Shown here: one piece after another, positions 38,079 through 46,392 of the stretch
Layout of the letters: every line of letters begins with the position of its first letter
Position numbering within the stretch: the first letter of the stretch is position 1
Assembly (NCBI RefSeq): GCF_017814915.1
Contig: NZ_JAGIPZ010000001.1
Coordinates: 869,559 to 933,558 of the forward strand
Source of the DNA: Herbaspirillum sp. LeCh32-8
GTDB lineage: Bacteria; Pseudomonadota; Gammaproteobacteria; Burkholderiales; Burkholderiaceae_D
DNA: 64,000 bases
Direction of reading: 5' to 3'
The notes under the pieces: generated by a model
Told to the model about the DNA's origin: nothing
Seen by the model: only the letters and a program-made list of their open reading frames with translations
Databases searched by the model: none
Position numbers and translations under genes: made by a program

Positions 38079-38473
38079 TGCTGACTTGTCGTGAATTCCT
38101 GACAGAAAGACAAGTCCGATGCCGGCGGTTTGCGGGGCCTGACACCGAGGCCATGCACTGCATGCATCTCCGTCATTATTGTCAAGAAATAGGGTGATGA
38201 GCGCGAGTGAAGCCACATGTCGCCACCAGCCGGACCGATGCGCCACGAAACAGCATGTCCGACAACAATTCCGCCTAATTTGTCGAAAATTATTGACACG
38301 AAAAATCGACAAGCCCTATAGTGCGACAAGGCGCCCTTGGAACAGTCGGATCAACTCCCCCTCCGGATCTCCGGCACATCATCGTATCGGTGCGCAGCAA
38401 GTCAGCCCCGCCTTCTTCGGCGGTCAACGCCAATGCATGGGCCATTTGCCCACACCTACTGACGGATATCACG
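38079..38473. other. control region of the enoyl-CoA hydratase-like gene
   Basis: 395 bases without a gene. It contains the promoter and operator at 38277-38322; the leader from about 38329 to 38473 has no recognised structure. Confidence 0.55.
38277..38322 (+). promoter_or_regulatory. promoter and operator, fourth GTC-N10-GAC site
   Basis: AATTTGTC (38277-38284), 10 bases, GACACGAAAA (38295-38304). TTGACA (38293-38298), 18-base spacer, TATAGT (38317-38322) is a strong promoter whose -35 lies within the operator. The 16-base core GTCGAAAATTATTGAC is close to the amidase operator core GTCGATATTAATTGAC. Confidence 0.75.
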
Positions 38474-39316
38474 ATGAACGCGCGTGTCCCCCCCTCCTGC
38501 GTCGAGCTGGAAACCAAGAAGCATGGCCTGTCCAAGGTCGGCTGGGTCTGGATCAATCGCCCTTATGACGGCAATACAATCGACCGCCTCACCGCCCAGG
38601 AAATCATTCGCGCCGTCGGCGCGTTCGCCAAGGACGCGCAGGTTCGGGCCATCGTGCTGGCAGCCCGAGGTGACAGTTTTTCGCGCGGCATCGAAGTGCA
38701 GTGGCTACGATCCCAGGCCGAAGCGCCGATCAACGGCGCGCTGGAAGACGCCCGCAAGCTGGCCCAACTGCTACAGGTGTTGGCCGAATGCGAAAAACCG
38801 ACCATCGCGCGCGTGCAAGGCGATGCTGCCGGCATCGGCGCCGGCCTGGCGGCAGCCTGTGATATCTGCATCGCCGCCGACCACGCCTGCTTCACCATGG
38901 GCGACGACAGGCTAGGTATGGCGCCATCCGTCATCACCCCGCATTTGGTGCGCGCTATCGGCGCACGGCAATGCCAGCGCTATTTCCAGACCAATGAACC
39001 GCTGACCGCGGCGCGCGCCTGTGCGCTCGGGCTGGCGCACGAAACGGTGCCGGCCGAACTCCTCGACGACAAGCTGACAGCCTTGCTGGCGTCGCTGTTG
39101 CTGGGCGACGTACATGCCCAGCACAGCGCCAACAAACTGATTCGTGCCATTGCCGCCGCTCCACCTGCGTTGGACATGACGGCCGACGCGGTGCGCATCG
39201 GCGCGCGTATGCGGGCCTTCCCGTCGGTGCGTGAGCGCCTTGGCCTGCAAGCCGAACGCAGGTCGCCGGCAATGCATCGAATCACATTGGACAGCCAGCG
39301 CTGCGAAGCCGACTGA
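38474..39316 (+). CDS. enoyl-CoA hydratase/isomerase family protein
   Basis: 280 aa of the crotonase fold. The oxyanion-hole segments are AARGDSFSRGIEVQWL and VQGDAAGIGAGLAAACD. The second catalytic Glu position reads GDDRLGMAPS (Asp instead of Glu), so activity as a hydratase is uncertain. ATG 38474; the upstream frame is leader. Its operator ties it to the aldoxime/nitrile genes; it may process the acid product as a CoA ester. Own terminator at 39397-39424. Confidence 0.85.
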   Translation: MNARVPPSCVELETKKHGLSKVGWVWINRPYDGNTIDRLTAQEIIRAVGAFAKDAQVRAIVLAARGDSFSRGIEVQWLRSQAEAPINGALEDARKLAQLLQVLAECEKPTIARVQGDAAGIGAGLAAACDICIAADHACFTMGDDRLGMAPSVITPHLVRAIGARQCQRYFQTNEPLTAARACALGLAHETVPAELLDDKLTALLASLLLGDVHAQHSANKLIRAIAAAPPALDMTADAVRIGARMRAFPSVRERLGLQAERRSPAMHRITLDSQRCEAD

Positions 39317-39396
39317 AGGCGATCACCGGTCACGGCCCGCGCTGAGGGGATCGGGATCGGGATCGCGTCCTCGGCCGGTTCGCCGCCGACAACAAA

Positions 39397-39424
39397 AAAG
39401 GCAGGGGTCGAAACCCCTGCCTTT
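39397..39424. terminator. bidirectional terminator
   Basis: A perfect 12-bp stem (39397-39408 with 39413-39424), loop CGAA, A-rich on the left. It serves the hydratase-like gene and, on the minus strand with a run of T's, the large candidate effector gene. Confidence 0.92.
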
Positions 39425-39494
39425 GTCTTGTACCTCACATCATGGTTCTGGCGCAGAACGCCGGACTTGCCGACCTCCCTTTATCCCCGGGTGC

Positions 39495-42161
39495 TCAAGC
39501 CTCGGAGACGCTTGTTTCATTGCGCGTCGGGAAGTTGTCGCGACGGCGAACCTTGGGTTCGGTCAGGCGTCCCTCGGCAAATGCCAGTGCGTCCTTGTAG
39601 ACCGCCTGGTGCACATGCAGCGGATAGTCGATCGAGCGGGCAAACAGCTTTTCCGGGCTGGCCGGGTTGAACTTGGCCGGCTTCTGCGCGGCGTAGTCGA
39701 CGCCGGCTGTCACGAAGGTGCGCATACGGTCATCGCCATCCACGCCGAAGAGCTCACGGTTTGCATCCATGTGCTTGGCGACGACGCCGGCGGCTTGTGC
39801 GCCCAGTTTGCTGCTGGCAAACAGGTTGGCCAGTACGCCGAAGGTGTCGCCCTTGTTCAGGACGGTGGCGTCTTCCCTGATCGCCTTGTCGACCGCGTTG
39901 GCGAACGCCGCCTTGTGCTGACTGGAGTCGAACGCATCGCTGAACTGCGCCACTTCCGCATCGAAGGTCTTGCGATCGACCGCCGAGTGCTTCGCATACA
40001 GCTTCTCGACTTCCTCGAAGGCGGCGCCCGACAAGCCCACCGCATACAGGTGTTCCTGTGCCATGCGACGCAATGTCATGCCCGGGCTGACGTCGTAGGC
40101 GGAGTCGCGGTTGTTCACGTCATATGCCACCAGGCCGACCTTGGAGCGATTGCCCAGTGCGACGCCCAAGCCGTTGAGGCTCAAATCCTGGATCGGCAGA
40201 AGCACCTTGCCATCTTCATATTCCTTGGTGCTGGTCATCAAACGATTGCCGCTCAACGCCGGCAGATCCGGGTGGTCAGGGTGAATCGACTCGACCTTGC
40301 CGGACAGCGAGTCCAGCACTTTCTCGGCCTTGCGATCAAAGGTAGGCGATACGACGAACGCATCGAACTTGGCGGGCTCCTTCATTTGCTTGCCCTGGAA
40401 CGAGATCTGCGAGTCGCCGGGCTCTGCCTTGAAGGCGTTGTAGCTGCCCTGCTGATACTTCAGGATGCCGGCCTCGGCCAGCATCACGGCAAAGTAATGC
40501 ACGCGGAACGGCGACGCCGTAATGTCGTTGGTCAGCGTTGTCAGCACATCCATCTCACTCTTGTTGCCACGACCTTCCGCGACCTCGGCGGTGGTCACCC
40601 CGGCCGGTTGGGCGCGCTCCATCAGGTAGCCGTCGCGGCCCTTGAAGGTCAGCGGCGCCAGCTCGGCCATGTGCTGGATGGTCTCGGTAGGATTTTCGGT
40701 CATGCCAAAACCCAGGATCATCGACAAGTAAGCCTGGCGGCGCGCGCCTTCCAGGGTCCACGTTGCTTCCTTCACGGCCTGTTCGCGTGCAGGGCCGGTC
40801 AGGCTGCTTGCTTCGACCAGCTTGTCGATGTGCTGGCGGGTGGATGCGCCTTGTTCCGTCAGCAATGCTTCGGTGGTCAGGCCGTTTTGATGCACTTGTT
40901 CCGGTGTCAGGCCCAGGGTGCGGGCCACCGAGGCGATCGCCAGCGAGGCGTAGCTTCGATAGACTTCCTGTCCGTCTTCATGCAGGAACGCGGCATGCAG
41001 TTCTTCGGGCGACACCAGCGGCGGCTGGGCTTGGGTCCATTGCGGCGTATTGGTGTGGCGCGGCGAGATCCACTTGCCGGCGGTGAAGCTGACCACCGTC
41101 AGCGCGTCCTGGTACTTGGCCTTGGCTTCATCGGTCAGCTTGTAGCCGAATGGCGAGCTTTCATCAACCTCCATCAACTTCATCGAACCGTGCAGAGCGA
41201 TCAGCTGGTCATATAGCGACAGGCCGGTGCCGCCTACCAGCAGCTTGGCGCCTTGCTTGAGTTCGCCATGTTCGTCCAGCAGTTGCTTCTGGGCGAGGAA
41301 CTCGTTGAGATGTTCCGGGTTCATTGGCTGGGCAAAGGTGTGCTTGAGCACTTCCGGATCCGAAATCGGATTCTTGACGGTGGTGCCGGTGTTGATCACC
41401 ACGCCGCGTGCGCCCAGCGCCACGGAGCTGGATGGATTGGCCTTGGATTTGACCAGCACCTTGGGATTGGCCGGGTCGGACACGTCGATACGATCTACCG
41501 AGGCTTCGGTGATGACATTGATCTTCAGGAACGGGAATGCGGCATGGGCCTCCTCGCACAGTGCATTGAAGAAGTCCTGCTCTTCCTTGCCCTGATCAGC
41601 GCGGGTCAGCGCTGCACGGCCAGTGGTGGGGTTGTCCGCGCTGCCTTCCGGCGCCTTGAAGGCGGTGTTCAGCGCCGAGTGGGCGATCGGGTTCTGTTCC
41701 GCGTATTTGGCGGAGAGTTCGTCGCGATTGGCCTTGTACATCTTGGCTAGCCGGTTCTTGTGATCTTGCGCTGCTTCCGGCGACGTGTTGACGGTGCCCA
41801 CGCCTTGGTCGGGACCCCAGCCATTGCCGCGAGCGACGTACTCCTTCGACTTGCGGTCGATCAGGGTGGTCTGGATATTGTATTCGGCGCCCTGCCCCAT
41901 CAGTTTTTCGAAATCTGCCCGATTTTTCAGCATGAACTGCAGGTCTTCGATGACCTGTGCGGTGCCGCGCGGTCCTGCGCCGATGATGATGCGGTGGTTG
42001 ACGTTCTGGCCCGGCTGCATCTTGGCGAATTCCTCGAGCGATACGTGCAGGGTCTTCGGCGCCGCTGGGCCTTGCGTGCTGGACGAGGCGGAACTGTTGT
42101 AGGTCTGGAAGGACTGGATAGAGGTAGCCTGGTGCAGGCCGGGTGGATTCAGGGTTGTCAT
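39495..42161 (-). CDS. candidate effector with FAD/NAD(P)-binding fold
   Basis: 888 aa without a signal peptide. The first ~40 residues are Ser/Thr/Gln-rich (ATSIQSFQTYNSSASSSTQG). A Rossmann start follows: HRIIIGAGPRGTAQVIEDL, then ARGVVINTGTTVKNP and KLLVGGTGLSLYDQLIAL, as in the NAD_binding_9-type FAD-dependent proteins; the C-terminal ~300 residues have no recognised domain. ATG 42161; the frame stays open to 42776 as a shadow of other genes. A degenerate hrp box lies at 42312-42340. The size and context suggest a redox-type T3SS effector, which is inference; a cytoplasmic oxidoreductase is the alternative. Confidence 0.75.
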   Translation of the reverse strand: MTTLNPPGLHQATSIQSFQTYNSSASSSTQGPAAPKTLHVSLEEFAKMQPGQNVNHRIIIGAGPRGTAQVIEDLQFMLKNRADFEKLMGQGAEYNIQTTLIDRKSKEYVARGNGWGPDQGVGTVNTSPEAAQDHKNRLAKMYKANRDELSAKYAEQNPIAHSALNTAFKAPEGSADNPTTGRAALTRADQGKEEQDFFNALCEEAHAAFPFLKINVITEASVDRIDVSDPANPKVLVKSKANPSSSVALGARGVVINTGTTVKNPISDPEVLKHTFAQPMNPEHLNEFLAQKQLLDEHGELKQGAKLLVGGTGLSLYDQLIALHGSMKLMEVDESSPFGYKLTDEAKAKYQDALTVVSFTAGKWISPRHTNTPQWTQAQPPLVSPEELHAAFLHEDGQEVYRSYASLAIASVARTLGLTPEQVHQNGLTTEALLTEQGASTRQHIDKLVEASSLTGPAREQAVKEATWTLEGARRQAYLSMILGFGMTENPTETIQHMAELAPLTFKGRDGYLMERAQPAGVTTAEVAEGRGNKSEMDVLTTLTNDITASPFRVHYFAVMLAEAGILKYQQGSYNAFKAEPGDSQISFQGKQMKEPAKFDAFVVSPTFDRKAEKVLDSLSGKVESIHPDHPDLPALSGNRLMTSTKEYEDGKVLLPIQDLSLNGLGVALGNRSKVGLVAYDVNNRDSAYDVSPGMTLRRMAQEHLYAVGLSGAAFEEVEKLYAKHSAVDRKTFDAEVAQFSDAFDSSQHKAAFANAVDKAIREDATVLNKGDTFGVLANLFASSKLGAQAAGVVAKHMDANRELFGVDGDDRMRTFVTAGVDYAAQKPAKFNPASPEKLFARSIDYPLHVHQAVYKDALAFAEGRLTEPKVRRRDNFPTRNETSVSEA

Positions 42162-42311
42162 GATCGTGCGACTTTCTTTAATGTACGTTGAGTGGGCGCA
42201 TGATTGCGCGATGTGCCGCATCGAGCCGCGAGGTTTTCGATGCGGGCAGGTATTCGTCAGACCGTCCGCGAAACCGCCTTGGCGGCGGTCGTCAAGCTTC
42301 CAGTCTGAACA

Positions 42312-42340
42312 TGGGTAACATCCCCGCCCGGTCCGGTTCC
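42312..42340 (-). promoter_or_regulatory. degenerate hrp box
   Basis: Minus strand GGAACC-N16-TTACCCA: the first half is perfect, and the second half deviates at two of the four CCAC bases. It lies 150 bases upstream of the 888-aa gene. Confidence 0.45.
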
Positions 42341-42381
42341 ATGCATTTTTTGCCCGCGCCGGCCACGGCCGCCATGGACAA

Positions 42382-42414
42382 CGGCCCCGGTCCGCGTGAA
42401 CGGAACCGGGGCCG
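42382..42414. terminator. strong G+C hairpin after the phosphoribosyltransferase gene
   Basis: A 10-bp perfect stem (42382-42391 with 42405-42414) plus extra pairing inside. No T run, so termination is uncertain; it separates the effector operon from the 888-aa gene. Confidence 0.55.
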
Positions 42415-42438
42415 CGGATGCTACGTGCGCGACAGCAG

Positions 42439-42948
42439 TCAGGCCGCGACCGGCGCGTACGCCGCAGGCATTTCGCTTTCCGCCTGGTACTCCCAGGGCC
42501 AGCGCAGGTAATCCTCGGGCGAGGCCGGCAAGCTGTAGTCGGGCACGTACATGTCGGGCGCATCGCAGCGATAGACGCAGAAAGTGCCGGTGACATTGCC
42601 CAACGAGGCGCAATGCGCCCGCGCCCGCTCGAATGTCCAGCCGCTGCCGCACACGTCGTCCACCAGCAGGATGCGGCGACCGCGGGGAGAACGCGCCGAA
42701 CCGTCCAGGAAATGCGGCTCGGCGTTGCGCCTGCTGCACACCAGGTAATCGATCGGCATGCCGGTGTGGCGCGCAATGAGCGCGGCCACCGGGCTGCCGG
42801 CGCGCAAGATGGCCACCAGCAGGTCGTAACGCGCGGCGATCTCTTGCAGATGGGGCCGCACCATGTCTTCTATCTCCTGCCAGCGCACCACGCGGGTGCG
42901 CCGAAAATTCATCCACGCCGGCGGCTGTGATTGGGTCAGGTCCAACAT
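42439..42948 (-). CDS. phosphoribosyltransferase-fold protein in the effector operon
   Basis: 169 aa. The type I PRPP-binding loop is clear: RRILLVDDVCGSGWTFERA, with the hydrophobic strand, two Asp and the following small residues. Upstream strands YDLLVAILRAGSPVAALIA and MPIDYLVCSRR fit xanthine/hypoxanthine-type enzymes. ATG 42948 follows AAGGAG, 14 bases after the candidate effector gene, so it is co-transcribed behind the hrp box at 44890. The N-terminus MLDLTQSQPPAW is not typically effector-like. It could be a housekeeping PRTase captured in the operon or a secreted enzyme acting on host nucleotides. Confidence 0.85.
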   Translation of the reverse strand: MLDLTQSQPPAWMNFRRTRVVRWQEIEDMVRPHLQEIAARYDLLVAILRAGSPVAALIARHTGMPIDYLVCSRRNAEPHFLDGSARSPRGRRILLVDDVCGSGWTFERARAHCASLGNVTGTFCVYRCDAPDMYVPDYSLPASPEDYLRWPWEYQAESEMPAAYAPVAA

Positions 42949-42962
42949 GCTGGTCTCCTTGC

Positions 42963-44420
42963 TTACGGATCGTCACGCTCGTCGCCGGGGCGGCGCGGCC
43001 ATGGCAGGTTCCCGCTCAAATGGGTCTGCTCGGGGAAGGAGGTCTGCTGATAGTCACGTACCTCTGCCTGCTGCAGCGTTTCTATCAGCTTGCCCTGGAA
43101 CGCCGAGCGGCGCGTCGCATAAGCGTGGGACGCTTTGTCCAGCGCAGTGTGGCTGCGCTGCCAAGCGGCCTCATAGGCCTCCTTCTTTTCCGAATCGGGG
43201 AACCCCGCCAGCTTGGCGTTGGCCATCGCCACCTCTGCCCCCGCCCGCTGCAAGGCGCGCTTGTTGCGCAGGTTGCTTACCCCCAGCGCGAAGCGCGCCA
43301 GCCTGCCGGGCTTGCGTTGGACCGTCTGCTGCTCCTCCGCCTCCTTCTCGTCGAAGGAGTGAATGCTCGAGGCGTCGCTCGCCGCGTCGGTGGCTGCCTC
43401 GCCGGTCGCAGGAGCTAGCGGCCTGGGGGAATAGAACTGGTTCACCTTGCGATCCCAGAAACGGGTCTGCGGCGGTTTGATGCCATCTTGCGATGCCCGC
43501 ACTACGTAGGTCGGCAGGTCCTGTCCATTCTGACCTTCGCTGGCGGCCTGGCGCCTTGCGGCATCGGCGATCTGCTGCTCCACGGTTTGGCGATAGGATG
43601 CATTAAGCGCCTCGTTGCCGCCCAACGCCCCCTTGAGCATGTCGCGCTCCTGGCGCGCGCGGGCCGATCTGACATCCATGCGGGCGCGGCTGCCCTGATC
43701 GAGCATGCGGCTGCCGGCCATGACCCCTGTCACTCCGCCCGTGAGCGACAGGCTGGCGCCCTTGATGCCGACCAGAGCGTGTTGCATGGTGCTGCGGGCG
43801 CGCCGGGAAATCCCGCTCGCGCCGCGATCATGGTCGGCACTGACCTGGTTGGCCACCATGGCGGCCAGGCGCGGTGGGCCGTCCGAATGGATCTTGATGC
43901 GATGGCCGTCGTCGACGGAGCTGAGGTAGCGACTGGTCACGCGTTCGTGCTCAACATCGCGCAGCCCCTCCAAAGGCTGGTAATCGAGCGACCGGAGATG
44001 AGCCTGCAGGTTTTCCTGGGCCATTTCAGTTTCGTCATTAAGGGCTTTTTGCACCGCTGCCTTGCCGATGGAGCGCTTGTCCACGAGACGCATGTCCTTG
44101 TGCTCGCGGCGGCCAACCGACTCCTGCAGGCGCTGCATCTTGTCGCCGGTTTCGCCTTTGGCGCGCAGGTCGTCGACCTTGTTGCGCGCACTGTTCAGAC
44201 GATTGCGGTTCCACGATTGCCGGATCGACAGGTCAAAGTCACGCACCGCGTTGACCATCCCGGCCATGCGCGGCATGTCCATGCGGGCGAATTTGTTGGT
44301 GATCTTGTTGTTGGGGCTGGGGTTGTACGTCGCCCGTCGCGCGGTCGCCGTCTTGCTGGTATCGTCGACGTGGTGGAAATAGCCCGCCGTGATATTCGTG
44401 TTGTCGTTGATTGGACCCAT
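42963..44420 (-). CDS. candidate type III effector paired with a chaperone
   Basis: 485 aa, no signal peptide, polar N-terminus (MGPINDNTNITAGYFHHVDD) with Asn and Thr. Mostly helical and basic; one Gly/Ala hydrophobic patch (LSLTGGVTGVMAGSRML). Family not recognised. ATG 44420 follows GAGGAG. It is preceded, 39 bases upstream, by a CesT-type chaperone gene, the usual arrangement for effectors, and shares its hrp-box promoter. Confidence 0.78.
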   Translation of the reverse strand: MGPINDNTNITAGYFHHVDDTSKTATARRATYNPSPNNKITNKFARMDMPRMAGMVNAVRDFDLSIRQSWNRNRLNSARNKVDDLRAKGETGDKMQRLQESVGRREHKDMRLVDKRSIGKAAVQKALNDETEMAQENLQAHLRSLDYQPLEGLRDVEHERVTSRYLSSVDDGHRIKIHSDGPPRLAAMVANQVSADHDRGASGISRRARSTMQHALVGIKGASLSLTGGVTGVMAGSRMLDQGSRARMDVRSARARQERDMLKGALGGNEALNASYRQTVEQQIADAARRQAASEGQNGQDLPTYVVRASQDGIKPPQTRFWDRKVNQFYSPRPLAPATGEAATDAASDASSIHSFDEKEAEEQQTVQRKPGRLARFALGVSNLRNKRALQRAGAEVAMANAKLAGFPDSEKKEAYEAAWQRSHTALDKASHAYATRRSAFQGKLIETLQQAEVRDYQQTSFPEQTHLSGNLPWPRRPGDERDDP

Positions 44421-44459
44421 GACGGCTCCTCGTTTGGATGGAAGGTGGTGGGATGAAGG

Positions 44460-44861
44460 TCAAGCGTCCAGGAAGTGGTCGGTGCGCCAGTCCCGGGCTT
44501 GCTCGGCCAGGTTCAGGAAGATGTTCATCAACTCCGGGGCGCGCAGTTCATTGAGGCGGCATTGATAGCCGAATGCCACGCGCTGGTCGGGACCCAGCAT
44601 GAAGGCGGGCGAGTTGGCCGCATAGATGAGCATGTTGGTTTCAAGCAAAGCCTGGTAGGCCTCAAGCAGCCGCGCCTGCGGCGGCTGACCGAAGTCGCAA
44701 TAGACGATCAGGTGGTCGGGGGACAGCTCTTCATCGTATTGCACGAAGAAATCGACGCCATCGACTTCGATGGCATTGCCCTGCGCCATCAGCTCGGGCT
44801 GATCGATATGGGCGATCTCACAGAATTCGTTGGTCAGTTCGATAAAGCGGCTTCTGGACAT
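44460..44861 (-). CDS. type III secretion chaperone, CesT family
   Basis: 133 aa, acidic, with no signal peptide. Helix-strand pattern of class I chaperones: FIELTNEFCEIAHIDQPE, then GVDFFVQYDEELSPDHLIVY and FMLGPDQRVAFGYQCRLNEL. ATG 44861 is preceded by GAGGGG; the frame extends to 44909 but only from 44861 is the ribosome site good. An hrp box lies 29 bases upstream. It probably binds the 485-aa candidate effector. Confidence 0.87.
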   Translation of the reverse strand: MSRSRFIELTNEFCEIAHIDQPELMAQGNAIEVDGVDFFVQYDEELSPDHLIVYCDFGQPPQARLLEAYQALLETNMLIYAANSPAFMLGPDQRVAFGYQCRLNELRAPELMNIFLNLAEQARDWRTDHFLDA

Positions 44862-44889
44862 GGGGTTCCCCTCGTTGTGGAATAACCCA

Positions 44890-44918
44890 TGGGTGCCATT
44901 GGCAGGCATTGCGGTTCC
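44890..44918 (-). promoter_or_regulatory. hrp box, one mismatch
   Basis: Minus strand GGAACC-N16-GCACCCA; one mismatch in CCACNNA. Position suits a start site around 44883 for the chaperone-effector-phosphoribosyltransferase operon. Confidence 0.8.
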
Positions 44919-44951
44919 GGCCGGTGAGCATCATTGAGGCAAAACGGCGGC

Positions 44952-44981
44952 AAAAAAATACGGCCTCGCAAGGAGGCCGTA
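44952..44981 (-). terminator. rho-independent terminator of the pilus operon
   Basis: An 8-bp stem (44959-44966 with 44974-44981) followed on the minus strand by seven T's. It separates the PilT-like gene from the chaperone operon promoter. Confidence 0.92.
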
Positions 44982-45029
44982 GATAGCGTGACTGCGGGAG
45001 GCGAGCGCCAGCCCGGCCCGACGCGGGAT

Positions 45030-46127
45030 TCAGCGCTTTGCGCTGTTGAGCATCTCGTGCAATTCAAGGCGGTTGTATGCCACCCGCAATGCGTCGCGCG
45101 CCGACACGCTCTTCTTGTGCACCAGCTGCAGCAGCACTTCATTGAGACTGCGCGACATGTTGTCCTCTTTGCGCTTCATGAAGTCACCGATCAGATGAAG
45201 CTTGGCCGGATCGTTGATGAAGGGCGCGATCTGCTGGTTGTTGTTGAACACCATCTCGCTGGCCATCACGTGGTGTTCGCCGTCCTCGGACGGCAACAGG
45301 CTTTGGAAAATCACGCCCACCAAGCTTTCCGCGAGGGTCGCAGCCCGCTGGGCGCGCTGTTCCTGGGGGAAGAATCCCAACAATTTTGTGATCGCGCGCA
45401 CTGCGCTGCTGGTGTGCAACGTCGCCAGCACAAGATGGCCCGATTCCCCGGCATGCAGCACCGTGTCGGCAGTATCGAAGTCGCGGATCTCCCCCACCAT
45501 CAACACATCCGGTTTTTGCCTCAGCGCCTCGCGCAGACCAGAGGAAAAGCTTTCAGTGTCAGTCGGCACTTCCTTTTGCGAAATCATCGACTGCTTGCGT
45601 TGCAGTTCGTATTCGATGGGCTCTTCGATCGTGATGATATGGCCGTGGCGGGTGGCATTGATATAGTCGAGCATCGACGCGATGGTGGTGGTCTTGCCGG
45701 CACCAGTCGGACCAGTGACCAGGATGATGCCCTTGGTCGCCTCCAGCACGGTCTTCACATAGCTTGGCAGGCCGGTGCGTTCCAGCGCCAGCGGTTCCAG
45801 CGGGAAGCGGCGAATCGATACGGCCACCTTGCTCCCGCGCGCCATGCGGTAGATATTGCAGCGCAGCCGCCATTCGCCCAACACATAGGGGCAATCGAGC
45901 GCGCCGTCGATGATCTTGTCTTCCCAGTCTTCGTCGATCGCCGACAGCAGCGGCGCCAGGTTTTCGATCGCCACCGGCACATCATGCACCGGCTGCCACC
46001 CTCGCGGGGTCTTCAGCATGAGCGGCTGATCCTGCTCGATATGGATATCGGAAAACGTCTGGGAGGAATTGACAAGCGCCAGCAGTTCTCTTTGCAGGTC
46101 CCGGGCGAGGAAAAGATCATTTGACAT
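45030..46127 (-). CDS. PilT-like pilus retraction ATPase
   Basis: 365 aa, a cytoplasmic hexameric ATPase of the PilT/VirB11 superfamily. Walker A GPTGAGKTTT, Asp box IITIEEPIEYEL, Walker B LMVGEIRDFDTA, His box HLVLATLHTSSA. It lacks the N-terminal domain of assembly ATPases, so a retraction motor is likely. ATG 46127. It lies 265 bases after the transglycosylase gene. A PilT-type motor is not part of the classic R64 cluster, where the pilus lacks dedicated retraction, so its presence is notable. Confidence 0.92.
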   Translation of the reverse strand: MSNDLFLARDLQRELLALVNSSQTFSDIHIEQDQPLMLKTPRGWQPVHDVPVAIENLAPLLSAIDEDWEDKIIDGALDCPYVLGEWRLRCNIYRMARGSKVAVSIRRFPLEPLALERTGLPSYVKTVLEATKGIILVTGPTGAGKTTTIASMLDYINATRHGHIITIEEPIEYELQRKQSMISQKEVPTDTESFSSGLREALRQKPDVLMVGEIRDFDTADTVLHAGESGHLVLATLHTSSAVRAITKLLGFFPQEQRAQRAATLAESLVGVIFQSLLPSEDGEHHVMASEMVFNNNQQIAPFINDPAKLHLIGDFMKRKEDNMSRSLNEVLLQLVHKKSVSARDALRVAYNRLELHEMLNSAKR

Positions 46128-46392
46128 TCAGCCACCTGATTTGTTAGCACTTTTTGTCTTGATTGACGGCGTTTGGTGAGACGCCAGCGAAGGAGTCTAC
46201 TATACCTGCTTCGCGCGTCGCAAATGTTCAAGGATGTTCAACGATCGGGGGTTAATGGTGCATGCCACGGGCGTTTCAAGCCCGCGGCATTGAGCAAAAA
46301 ATGAGGCGGCGAGCTAAAAATCAGTGTTTTCCCATCTCTTTTCTCACCGATCCCCTCCCCGTGCATCTCATGATGCGTCAAGCCGGCGCCTC

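Noticed and set aside
39347-39366. Short GATCGG tandem repeat
   Set aside because: Three units only, outside genes, no likely function.
39231-41216. 661-aa frame opposite the 888-aa candidate effector
   Set aside because: Overlaps the coherent Rossmann-fold protein on the other strand; composition is shadow-like.
42402-42430. GGAACC in the hairpin after the phosphoribosyltransferase gene
   Set aside because: No CCACNNA at the right distance; it is part of a hairpin.
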